Source of the DNA: CAZUCE01 sp964619265
GTDB taxonomy: Bacteria; Planctomycetota; UBA1135; GCA-002686595
Assembly (NCBI GenBank): GCA_964619265.1
Contig: CAZUCE010000019.1
Coordinates: forward strand, 1-64,000
Direction of reading: 5' to 3'
DNA length: 64,000 nt
Below, in pieces: positions 54,404 through 62,701 of the stretch (its first letter is position 1; each line of letters begins with the position of its first letter). The position numbers and the translations under genes were made by a program. The notes under the pieces were generated by a model. That model ran no database searches and was not told the origin of the DNA. It saw only the letters and a program-made list of their open reading frames with translations.

Positions 54404-55939
54404 ATGACATGGCGCGGCCTTGGTTTCCGAGTCCTCCTGGGGCTCGCGCTCGCTGCGTTCTATCTGTGGAGCGTGCCGCTGCACAGCGACGCTCAACTCC
54501 TGGGCAACGACGCGTTCGCCTATGCGGCGGCCCTGGCGAGTGGCGAGCTCGCTCGCCTGCTGAACCCCCACCACCTCTTGCACCATCTCATGGCGTTCGG
54601 GGTGCTGAACGGGCAGGTGCTGATCTCGGGGGGCAGCGAGGCCACCCTCGCAGACGGGCTCGGAGCCCTGCGAATCGTCTCAGCCCTCGGCGGCGCAGCG
54701 TGCGCGGTGCTGGTCGGCCACTTCGCGAGACGACTGGCCGGCCGGGCAGCAGGCTGGTGGCTCGGCGCGGCGTTCGCCTTCTCCGCAGGCCCCTGGCTTT
54801 ACTCCGCCGTGGGCGAGACGTACCTGCCTGCCGCAGCGATCGGAGCCTGGCTGTTCGGGGAGCTGCTGATCGCCCGCCGCGAACAGCGGGCACCCTCCAC
54901 CGGACGGATCGTCGCGCTGCTGACTCTGGCGTGCATGTTGCGCCAGGATTCGGTGCTTCTGGTTCCCGGCGTGCTGCTGTTGGCCGGTCCGCGGCAGGGC
55001 CCGCTTGCCGTGGGCATCGCGGGCGGGGTGAGTCTGGGTCTGTACGCCATCGCCTATGGACTCGCTTCCACCTCCGCCGGACTCGGCGAGTGGTTGCGCG
55101 GCCTCGCCGAGACGGGCCTGTGGGGCGAGGGGTTCACGCCGGAGCGTGCCTGGGTCACGGTTGTCACCCAACAACACGCGCTGCACTACGGGGTCCGCTT
55201 CGGAGGCGGCTGGGCCGTCCTTTCGCTGACCGGTACCGCGCTGCTCGTCGGCGCCGCCTTCGCGGCCGGCGGCAACTGGCGCCAGCCCGGAATTCGCATC
55301 GGTCTCGCTGCGCTGGCCCTCACGATCTCCATCAGGCTGCTGTTTTTCACTTGGTGGCAGCCCAGCAATATGGAGTACCACACGCCCACCCTGGTTCCCG
55401 GATTTTTGATGCTGGCCCTCATCGCGGGCCGTTCGAACTCCCCCGCGCGCTCCGCGATGCAATCCACGGCGGGCAGGATCGGCCCTGTGACCAGCGCGGG
55501 CTTAGGAGCAGCCGCTGCGCTCAGCTTGCTGCTTGGGAACGGCGCCTGCCTGTTCGAACCGCTCCGCACCACCACCGGCTCGAACCAGGCCCGCGCCGCC
55601 CTCGATCAAGCTGGCCAGGACGGCCTGGTCTTGGTGCTCGACCCGTTCAGCGGATTCGCCGTCGACCTCGCCGCCGAGCCAGGTAGGCGCGTAGCCAACG
55701 CAGCGCGAACGGGCGCGGAGCTCGACCGGGACGCTCTATTCGGCGCGATGAGCTCGACCCTGGCGAGCGGCGCTCCGGTCGCGATGCTGCGCGACGTGAG
55801 CCTGATGCCGCGGCTTGCCCTCCCGCTGTACCCCATCGATGAGGAGCTCCTAGCGAAACTCGCGGGGCTTCAGCTTGAAACCGAACGGTTCGAGAGCAAC
55901 GGCGAACCGTGGATGATGGTCCTGCGCAGCCAGCCATGA
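54404..55939 (+). CDS. GT39-like multi-pass membrane protein
   Basis: Integral membrane protein of 511 aa with a GT-C-like layout: about ten membrane segments, an N-terminal external loop with acidic pair (LGNDAFAYAAALASG) and a C-terminal soluble part of about 150 residues. These features fit polyprenyl-phosphate-sugar-dependent glycosyltransferases such as GT39/ArnT; WQPSNMEYHTP is the only other distinctive motif. An alternative is a lipid-linked glycan polymerase. GTG at 54401 directly precedes the ATG. The stop overlaps the next membrane protein by ATGA, so the two are coupled. Confidence 0.65.
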   Translation: MTWRGLGFRVLLGLALAAFYLWSVPLHSDAQLLGNDAFAYAAALASGELARLLNPHHLLHHLMAFGVLNGQVLISGGSEATLADGLGALRIVSALGGAACAVLVGHFARRLAGRAAGWWLGAAFAFSAGPWLYSAVGETYLPAAAIGAWLFGELLIARREQRAPSTGRIVALLTLACMLRQDSVLLVPGVLLLAGPRQGPLAVGIAGGVSLGLYAIAYGLASTSAGLGEWLRGLAETGLWGEGFTPERAWVTVVTQQHALHYGVRFGGGWAVLSLTGTALLVGAAFAAGGNWRQPGIRIGLAALALTISIRLLFFTWWQPSNMEYHTPTLVPGFLMLALIAGRSNSPARSAMQSTAGRIGPVTSAGLGAAAALSLLLGNGACLFEPLRTTTGSNQARAALDQAGQDGLVLVLDPFSGFAVDLAAEPGRRVANAARTGAELDRDALFGAMSSTLASGAPVAMLRDVSLMPRLALPLYPIDEELLAKLAGLQLETERFESNGEPWMMVLRSQP

Positions 55940-57579
55940 CAAATTCCGCAGATCCCCCCCGACCCCAGGGCCGATTCGAACGCTTGGAACGCTGGCTGTG
56001 CTGGGTCGCGATCGTCCTCGGACTTGTCTGGCGCCTGTTCCTCTCGGCGGGGAGTTTCGACCGCGAGTTCGACGGATTTCAAGGGGCGTTCTTCGCCCAG
56101 TGCTCCGTCAACTACGAACGCCTTGGGTTCGACGCGTTGGATGGCTATCCGGTCGCCAACCTCTCCGCGCAGGCGGAAGACTCGAGCACCTGGTACGTCT
56201 ACCCGAATCACTCGCCCGTGGTTCCTTGGCTCGCCTGGGGTTCCGCCCGGGCCTTTGGACCCAAGGGCTGGTCGACGGCCTGGGAGCGACAGGAAGCTCC
56301 GGTTGGCCTTGAGTTTGCCATCCGCTTGCCGTTCCTGATCGCCTACGGCCTCGCGCTGGCTGGTTTGGTGCTGTTTGTACGAGCCCTCGGCGCCCCCCGC
56401 GCCGCGCCCATCGCCGGAGCGCTCTACGCCCTGGCTCCGGCTGGTGTGCTGTACGGCGGACTCGCCAACTACGAAAACCCCAGCCTCGCCGGTTTGATGC
56501 TCGGACTCGCAGCGTTTGCCGCGCATCTCAAGCGACCGTCGCCCGCTCGGCTTGCACTCGCTTGCCTCGGCTTCGCCTGCGCGACCGCCGTGACCTTCGC
56601 GCCAGCCTTCTTTCTGCCGTTCGTGTTTTTATTTGGGCTGATCGAGGCCGGACGCCGCGGGGTTCTGTCCGCGGTCGCCGTGTCAGCAACCGCCATGGCC
56701 CCGATCGCGCTGCACGGAATAGCCTCGGCCCGCGTGCTTGGGTCGCTGGACCTAGCACCTGGCTCTTTGATGGATCGCGCGCAGAACCTGATGGCCCCGC
56801 TGCTGGACGGGAGCGTTCCGTTTTCCCGCTGGCTCGCCACCCAGGGACAGGCGCTGCTAAGTCACTTCGGGATCACGCTGATCGTCCTGGCCAGCCTCGG
56901 GGCGCTGCTCGCGGCCGCGCTGGCGATGGGCTCCGGCCGCAATCGTGCCGCTGCGCGCGGAGCATGGCTGCTGCTTGCAGGTGGCGCCCTTGTTCAGCTC
57001 GGGTTCTACCGACACACCGCCGATCCCCAAGAGAACTTCCTTCTGAACCTGCTGCCCGGAGCCTGCGCCGCAGGCAGCCTCGCCCTTTCCTGGCTCGCGC
57101 AAAAGCTTGAGGCATCCCTGCGAGCGCCGGCCTTTGCATTTGCCGCCCTCACGCCTGTCCTGACGGCGCTTGCGGTGGAAGCAAGCGGACTTGTGGAACG
57201 TTTTCGAGGCGACCACCTTCCGTTGCCGATCGAGACGGGCAACGAGTTGGCGAGCCTTCTCCCGAAGGGCACCATCGGATGGTATCCAAGCGAGCTCGGG
57301 TTCAACGTAGCGGTCCATTACTACGCCTGGCGAACCATGATTCCGGTCTCGGCCGCAACGGAAAGTTCGCCCGAGACTTACACACACGCATCCGCCAATG
57401 CCAAGGCCTTCGGGCTTGAGGCCGCGCCGGTTTCCCTGGTCCTGCCCAAACAGCCGAGCCCCAAGACCCAGGCCGCGATCGATCGCATCGCTGCCGACCT
57501 GGAAGGACTGAAGGGCAGCTACCTGGACGAAATTCAGGCTTCCACCGCGAACTATCAGGCCTACGTTTTGCTCCCCTGA
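55936..57579 (+). CDS. GT39-like multi-pass membrane protein
   Basis: Integral membrane protein of 547 aa with about eleven membrane segments, GT-C type. The large first external loop contains DREFDGFQGAFFAQCSVNYERLG with the acidic pair expected for dolichyl-/polyprenyl-phosphate-sugar transferases, and YPNHSPVVPWLAWGSARAFG. The C-terminal ~120 residues are soluble. It is coupled (ATGA) to the preceding GT39-like protein and followed by a sulfatase-fold lipoprotein, consistent with glycosylation or decoration of a secreted polymer. The exact substrate is not known. Confidence 0.65.
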   Translation: MTNSADPPRPQGRFERLERWLCWVAIVLGLVWRLFLSAGSFDREFDGFQGAFFAQCSVNYERLGFDALDGYPVANLSAQAEDSSTWYVYPNHSPVVPWLAWGSARAFGPKGWSTAWERQEAPVGLEFAIRLPFLIAYGLALAGLVLFVRALGAPRAAPIAGALYALAPAGVLYGGLANYENPSLAGLMLGLAAFAAHLKRPSPARLALACLGFACATAVTFAPAFFLPFVFLFGLIEAGRRGVLSAVAVSATAMAPIALHGIASARVLGSLDLAPGSLMDRAQNLMAPLLDGSVPFSRWLATQGQALLSHFGITLIVLASLGALLAAALAMGSGRNRAAARGAWLLLAGGALVQLGFYRHTADPQENFLLNLLPGACAAGSLALSWLAQKLEASLRAPAFAFAALTPVLTALAVEASGLVERFRGDHLPLPIETGNELASLLPKGTIGWYPSELGFNVAVHYYAWRTMIPVSAATESSPETYTHASANAKAFGLEAAPVSLVLPKQPSPKTQAAIDRIAADLEGLKGSYLDEIQASTANYQAYVLLP

Positions 57580-57594
57580 CTTATCCTGAAAACG

Positions 57595-60069
57595 ATGAGC
57601 TTCCAGTTTCGTCCAGGTACACGCCGGGTTTCGCTCCTACTTTTTCTCGTGGCCGGCTGCGGCCGCACCCATTCGGAGCCTTCAGGCGCAAAGGCCGCCG
57701 CAGCGCCAGGGACCGCCACTGCCGAACAGGCCTCGCGATCTCTCCTGGAACGACCGCCTTCCGAGATCGTCGACGACCCAGGAAGACTGGTACCTGACGA
57801 GCTCATCGGCTTCGGCACCGCCGCAGGCGGTGCTTGGGCTAAGCAACCGGTGCGTGTCGATGGACAATTCATCATGGACTCGTACAGCAAGCGCAGCGGC
57901 GTCAGACTGCATGCCAACACACAGCAGACACGCCAGATCTCGGCTTGGCTGTCTGGGCCCCGCAACTCGCGCGTGGCGCCCGACACCGTGGAGGCGAGGA
58001 TGATCCTGAATGGCATTCTTCTCGGGCAAGTTGAGCTGCAGGCACAGCCCCGCTGGGTCAACATCGAGGCTCCGGCGGAAGCCTGGGTACGCGGCGAAAA
58101 CCTGTTCGAAGTCCAGGTCGAACGCACCTATCCAGCCACCCCGCTGCAGGTTGGCTTCGCCATGGGTGAGGTTCGCTACGGAGACCCACGCGAGGTCACC
58201 CTCGGTGAACGGAGCCTTCAACTTCCCCCCCAGACCGCAGTCGCCTACCGCTTCGAGCCCCTAGGCCCTGGACGACTTACCGTGAAGGGGAGCATCGCAC
58301 TTGGCGATGAGTCCGCGGGCCGCCTGAAGCTGACTCTTGATTCGGGCACTAGAGCTGGGCCAGGGACAACCGTGCCGATCGCCCTGGACGAAGATGAAAC
58401 CAGTTTCGAACGACAGTTCGAGGTTTCGGTGACCGGCGAACCGAGCACCTTGCGCATCGAATTCGAGGCCGGAGCAACCGCACGCCTGAACGTGGAGGCC
58501 CTCGATCTCACCGAACCCGCAGGTCTTGAGCGCCCGAACCTGATCTGGGTGGCGATCGACACGCTGGCCGCCCAACACCTAGATCTGTACGGCTACGGAC
58601 GCGAGACGGCCCCGAACCTGACGGAGTTTGCCGCCTCGAGCGTCGTTTTCGACAGAGCTTGGACGAACGCTCCCTGGACACTGACGAGTTTCTTCGCTTC
58701 GCTCTCGGGTCTGTACCCCAGTGCACACGATCTCGACTCGGATCGCGATACGAAGGGCTTCGAGTCCATGTGGGAGCGGCGTCTTTTGGCACCGAGCCGC
58801 TGGACGCTGGCCGAAGCGCTACAGGCTGGCGGTTGGCGCACCGGCGCCTTCGTGGATCACACCTGGTTGATCGAGAGCTACGGGGTCGATCAAGGCTTCG
58901 AGGCCTTTGACCATTCGGCTGGCTGGATCAGCAACACCGACCGGCAAGCCGGATTCTCCTCCACCTTGGCCGGCGGCCTCAAGTGGTTGGCCGAACTCCC
59001 GAGCGAAGATCCGTTCTTTCTGTTCGTCCATGGCTTCGACGTCCACGGCCCGTACGCGTCGAAACGCGAGTGGCGCGACAAGATTCGAGCTCAGCAGCGT
59101 CCAAATCCTCTGCCCGCGAGCTTGCCGGCCGGAGGCGTCAAGGCCTTCGACGTCATCCCCGACTACGTCACGCGCATCCACGCCAAGGGCGGCCAGAAGA
59201 AGATGCCCGACCGCATGGATCCTGGTCCCATCGTCGATGCTTACGACGCGGGCATCGCGGAGGTGGATGACAAACTCGGGAGGTTCTTCAAGGAGCTCGA
59301 AGCCCGCGGTCTCCTTGAAACCTCGATCGTCGTCGTGTTCTCAGACCACGGCGAGGCCATGGTCCAACACCACCGTCCGTTCGGGCATGGAATGCTCCAC
59401 GAGGAGATTTCTCACGTGCCGCTGATCGTGCGCCTACCCGGGGGAGCACAGGGTGGCTTGCGAATCCAGGACCAAGTGCAACTCGTGGATCTCATGCCCA
59501 CGCTGCTTGAACTCTGTGGCCTGGAACCGGACCGTCCCCTCCTGCACGGCCGCTCTCTGGCGCCGCTGCTGGAAGGCCAATCGCTCGCGCCCGCTCCGGC
59601 AATGACCGAAGGCGGCGGTCTGGGGCAACACGCGGTGATCTCCGAAGGCTGGAAACTGATCCGCCAAAATCCGCACGACGGGGCGATGACGATGCGTCTC
59701 AGCTACCCCTACCTGAACCCGGAGTGGGTCTCCGAGAACGCGCCGGAACTCATTGGCAACGGCCTGACCGCTGACCGCCTTCGCACGGTGGCCGCTCGCT
59801 TTGGTTCCGAAAGAGAGCTAGACAAGGCCCTTCGCAAGGAGCTCGAGCCGCTGTACTACGAGCTCTACCACCTGGACGAAGATCCCCGCGAGTTGAACGA
59901 CCTCTCCACGCAGCTTCCGGACAAAGTCGCCGAGCTAGAGGCCCTTTTGGAAGCCGAGCTGGCCCGTGCCGCGCAGGCCCGCACCGCCGTCAAGATCACC
60001 GGCGAGCCGCCGCCGCTCGCAGACGAGCAAATCGAAATCTTGAGAGCGGCCGGCTACATCGACCGTTGA
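57595..60069 (+). CDS. Sulfatase-fold lipoprotein lacking the formylglycine cysteine
   Basis: Lipoprotein of 824 aa with lipobox VAGC (Cys22). About 290 residues of unassigned beta-rich sequence precede an alkaline-phosphatase/sulfatase-fold domain at about 310-760. Metal site: NLIWVAIDTLA (Asp322) and SDHGEAM (Asp584, His585). The nucleophile segment is APWTLTSFFASLSG, so Thr362 or nearby, and not the C-x-P-x-R motif that formylglycine sulfatases need. It could be a phosphoethanolamine-transferase- or phosphodiesterase-like relative, or an inactive copy. It starts 15 bp after the GT39-like gene and probably shares its transcript. Confidence 0.75.
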   Translation: MSFQFRPGTRRVSLLLFLVAGCGRTHSEPSGAKAAAAPGTATAEQASRSLLERPPSEIVDDPGRLVPDELIGFGTAAGGAWAKQPVRVDGQFIMDSYSKRSGVRLHANTQQTRQISAWLSGPRNSRVAPDTVEARMILNGILLGQVELQAQPRWVNIEAPAEAWVRGENLFEVQVERTYPATPLQVGFAMGEVRYGDPREVTLGERSLQLPPQTAVAYRFEPLGPGRLTVKGSIALGDESAGRLKLTLDSGTRAGPGTTVPIALDEDETSFERQFEVSVTGEPSTLRIEFEAGATARLNVEALDLTEPAGLERPNLIWVAIDTLAAQHLDLYGYGRETAPNLTEFAASSVVFDRAWTNAPWTLTSFFASLSGLYPSAHDLDSDRDTKGFESMWERRLLAPSRWTLAEALQAGGWRTGAFVDHTWLIESYGVDQGFEAFDHSAGWISNTDRQAGFSSTLAGGLKWLAELPSEDPFFLFVHGFDVHGPYASKREWRDKIRAQQRPNPLPASLPAGGVKAFDVIPDYVTRIHAKGGQKKMPDRMDPGPIVDAYDAGIAEVDDKLGRFFKELEARGLLETSIVVVFSDHGEAMVQHHRPFGHGMLHEEISHVPLIVRLPGGAQGGLRIQDQVQLVDLMPTLLELCGLEPDRPLLHGRSLAPLLEGQSLAPAPAMTEGGGLGQHAVISEGWKLIRQNPHDGAMTMRLSYPYLNPEWVSENAPELIGNGLTADRLRTVAARFGSERELDKALRKELEPLYYELYHLDEDPRELNDLSTQLPDKVAELEALLEAELARAAQARTAVKITGEPPPLADEQIEILRAAGYIDR

Positions 60070-60131
60070 CACGAGCAGCGCGGTCCAGGCTGGAACATGG
60101 ATGGGCCCGTGGCCGGCGGCCGGGCTATTCG

Positions 60132-61919
60132 CTAGGCCTCGAGTTCTTCCCACCGCGCGTACGCCGCGGCTAGGTCCGTTTCGACCTGCTCCAACTCAAC
60201 CGTCAGCTCGCGCACCCGGTCGCCGCCGGCTGTGTGCAGGGCAGGATCTGCCATGTGCGCGTGTAGGTCATCGCGCTTCGACTCCAGCTGGTCGATTGTC
60301 TCAGGAAGCGCCTCCAACTCGATCTCCTCGCCGTAGGTCAACTTACGCTTGGCCGATTCCGCCGGTTTCGCGGCAGGCTTCGCGGGTTTTCCCGACTTGG
60401 CCGCAGTCTTCACTGGCGCCGACCGGGAATGACTCGTGCGTTCCCACTCAGAGAACCCGCCGCGCACCTCGCGAACCTCTCCGGCTCCTTCAAAGGCGAT
60501 CAAGGATGTCGCCACATTGTCGAGAAACTCCCGGTCGTGGCTGACCACCAGCAGGGTTCCCTCGTACTCGGAGAGGATCGACTCAAGCAACTCGAGGGTT
60601 TCCAGGTCGAGATCGTTGGTCGGTTCGTCGAGCACCAACAGGTTGCAGGGTTGAGCCAAGATCGCCGCGAGCTGCAAGCGGTTTCTCTCCCCCCCCGAAA
60701 GACGCGAGACGGGCGCACGAGCCTGATCGGAGTCGAAGAGAAAATCCGCCAGATAGGAAATCGCGTGGCGGCGTTTCCCGTGCACTTCAATCGTGTCGCC
60801 GTCCCCGCACAGGTTCTCGATCGGAGACTGGGTCAGATCGAGCCCCTCCTGAAGTTGGTCGAAGCGCGCGATGGCGATCTTGGTTCCGCGTTCCACCGAA
60901 CCCGCGCTGGGCGTTTGGTCGCCGAGCAGGCAACGCAGTAGGGAAGTCTTGCCGGTTCCATTCGGGCCAAGTAGGCCGATGCGCTCGCCGCGGAGGATGT
61001 CGAAGGTCAGCCCAGAAAACAGGTGGTTGTCGCCGAAGCTCAAACCCAGCCCAACAACCCGCAGCACCAGGTCCCCCGAACGCGGGGCTTGCTGCAACTC
61101 GCCGCGAGCCTTGCCAAGAACCGGCCGGCGCTCCGCGGCTTGCTTGCGCAGATCCTGCAGCGCTCGCACGCGACCCTGGTTGCGCGTCCGCCGCGCTAGG
61201 ATCCCCTTGCGAATCCAGACTTCTTCCTGGGCGAGTTTTTTGTCGAACAGCGCCCGCTCCCGTTCCTCGGATTCTTGCGCCGCTTCCTTGCGCTCCAGAT
61301 AGGTCGTGTAGTTGCAGTCGAAAGAGCGAAGGGTCCCGCGCTCGAGGTCGAGGATGCGGGTCGCCACCCGCCGGAGGAACGCCCGGTCGTGGGTGACGAA
61401 CAAGACTGCCCCTGCAAATCGCGAGAGCAGCGACTCGAGCCCAACGATGCTCTCAACGTCCAAGTGGTTGGTCGGCTCGTCGAGCAACAGAACATCCGGG
61501 TCTCGAACCCATGCGGAAGCCAAAAGCACACGCCGGAGAGTTCCGGCCGACGCCGACGCCAGATCCAAACTCTCTTGGAGCGCGAAGGTCTCGATCGCAC
61601 TGGCCACCCGGCGCTCAATTTCGTATTCAGGCTCACCGGATTCCGCGGCGGCTTCCAGGAGACTCATGCGGGCCGTCCCCTTCATATCCTCAGGAACGCT
61701 TTGGACCAGAGCCGCCAGGCGAGTGTCTTTTTGGAGCGAGACCGTGCCATCGTCGGGCTCGAGCTGGCCGGCCAGCACCTTCATCAAGGTCGACTTCCCA
61801 CAGCCGTTGCGGCCCAGCAGGCCGACTCGCTCTCCGGAATGGAGCTGGAGCGAAACGCCGTCGAGAAGCGGCGGTCCCCCGAAACCGAGGACTAGATCGT
61901 GGGCGCCTAGAACGGCCAT
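60132..61919 (-). CDS. uup: ABC-F ATPase, Uup type
   Basis: Cytoplasmic ABC-F protein of 595 aa with two ATPase domains and no membrane part. First Walker A GRNGCGKS (36-43); the first signature is degenerate (SAGTLRR); second Walker A GPNGTGKT and signature LSGGERNR, then LLVLDEPTNDLD. The inter-domain linker is long and charged (about 235-280), and after the second domain there is a Lys/Ala/Pro-rich linker plus a coiled coil, the C-terminal domain that marks Uup. Uup acts on branched DNA and on the ribosome. It follows the exonuclease by 64 bp. Confidence 0.9.
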   Translation of the reverse strand: MAVLGAHDLVLGFGGPPLLDGVSLQLHSGERVGLLGRNGCGKSTLMKVLAGQLEPDDGTVSLQKDTRLAALVQSVPEDMKGTARMSLLEAAAESGEPEYEIERRVASAIETFALQESLDLASASAGTLRRVLLASAWVRDPDVLLLDEPTNHLDVESIVGLESLLSRFAGAVLFVTHDRAFLRRVATRILDLERGTLRSFDCNYTTYLERKEAAQESEERERALFDKKLAQEEVWIRKGILARRTRNQGRVRALQDLRKQAAERRPVLGKARGELQQAPRSGDLVLRVVGLGLSFGDNHLFSGLTFDILRGERIGLLGPNGTGKTSLLRCLLGDQTPSAGSVERGTKIAIARFDQLQEGLDLTQSPIENLCGDGDTIEVHGKRRHAISYLADFLFDSDQARAPVSRLSGGERNRLQLAAILAQPCNLLVLDEPTNDLDLETLELLESILSEYEGTLLVVSHDREFLDNVATSLIAFEGAGEVREVRGGFSEWERTSHSRSAPVKTAAKSGKPAKPAAKPAESAKRKLTYGEEIELEALPETIDQLESKRDDLHAHMADPALHTAGGDRVRELTVELEQVETDLAAAYARWEELEA

Positions 61920-61983
61920 CGCGGAGAGCAGGTGTTGGAGGAGGCGAAGGGAGATGCGCTGCGAAGGGCCCTTCGCAGCTCAC

Positions 61984-62697
61984 CTAGGATCGCCCGCCCG
62001 TGTGCCCAGGTCCACCCTGGAACAGCGGCAAGAGTGTCGGTTCTAGCTTGGTGTACAGCCCGGCGGTCGAGCGGACGTCTCGCAGGCAGTACTCACCGAT
62101 CTCCTCGATCCGGCCCTCCTGATAGGCCTTGCCCACTTGGCTGCCATCGATGCCATCTTTGGGGCTTTCCACGCCGAATCGGCGGCACCAATAGTCCAGT
62201 GAGTAATTCTCGCGACGCGCGCCCTGGAAGCCCAGGACATCCTGTAGATCGCAGTGCTCGGCGATCGAGTAGCGGTAGGGCACCAAGTTGCGCGCGCAGG
62301 CGACCCCAGCTTGAGCGGAGCGCACCATCATCACCGGACCGTCGTAGCCCCGGCCATTGTAGGAAACGAGCCGCGGCCGTTTGGAGCGGATGATCTCCCA
62401 GAATCGCTCGAGGAGCCCGCGCTCGTCGCTGCGAAAAATCTCCGAGTCCGGGACCTTCTCCCAGGGGGCCTGCTCGGCGGGCTCACCTTCCAGCAGGATC
62501 AGCCCCCGCTCAGCCTCCACGTTCCACATGCCGATCGCAATGACCCGGCCGAGGCCCGGTACCAACGCGAGGCGCTCAGGCACTGCCGCGCGCTCGTCGT
62601 CGTCACGGGCGCGCCCCAAAAGATACTCCTGGGTACTCTCGTCGACCTCCTCCCAGGGAAGGCCGACCACCTCGATGTCGAAGGCGATGGTCGTCAT
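61984..62697 (-). CDS. PolB-like predicted 3'-5' exonuclease
   Basis: DEDD-family exonuclease of the PolB-like group (DNA_pol_B_exo2), 237 aa. First acidic pair in AFDIEVVG (Asp, Glu), then VSYNGRGYDGPV (Asp) and YCLRDVRSTAGLY (Asp, with Tyr) as exo III. The order is that of DNA-polymerase-type exonucleases without a polymerase domain. It lies 4 bp downstream of the phosphodiesterase-family gene and 64 bp upstream of uup; a DNA-repair role shared with Uup is possible. Confidence 0.85.
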   Translation of the reverse strand: MTTIAFDIEVVGLPWEEVDESTQEYLLGRARDDDERAAVPERLALVPGLGRVIAIGMWNVEAERGLILLEGEPAEQAPWEKVPDSEIFRSDERGLLERFWEIIRSKRPRLVSYNGRGYDGPVMMVRSAQAGVACARNLVPYRYSIAEHCDLQDVLGFQGARRENYSLDYWCRRFGVESPKDGIDGSQVGKAYQEGRIEEIGEYCLRDVRSTAGLYTKLEPTLLPLFQGGPGHTGGRS

Positions 62698-62701
62698 CGG
62701 G

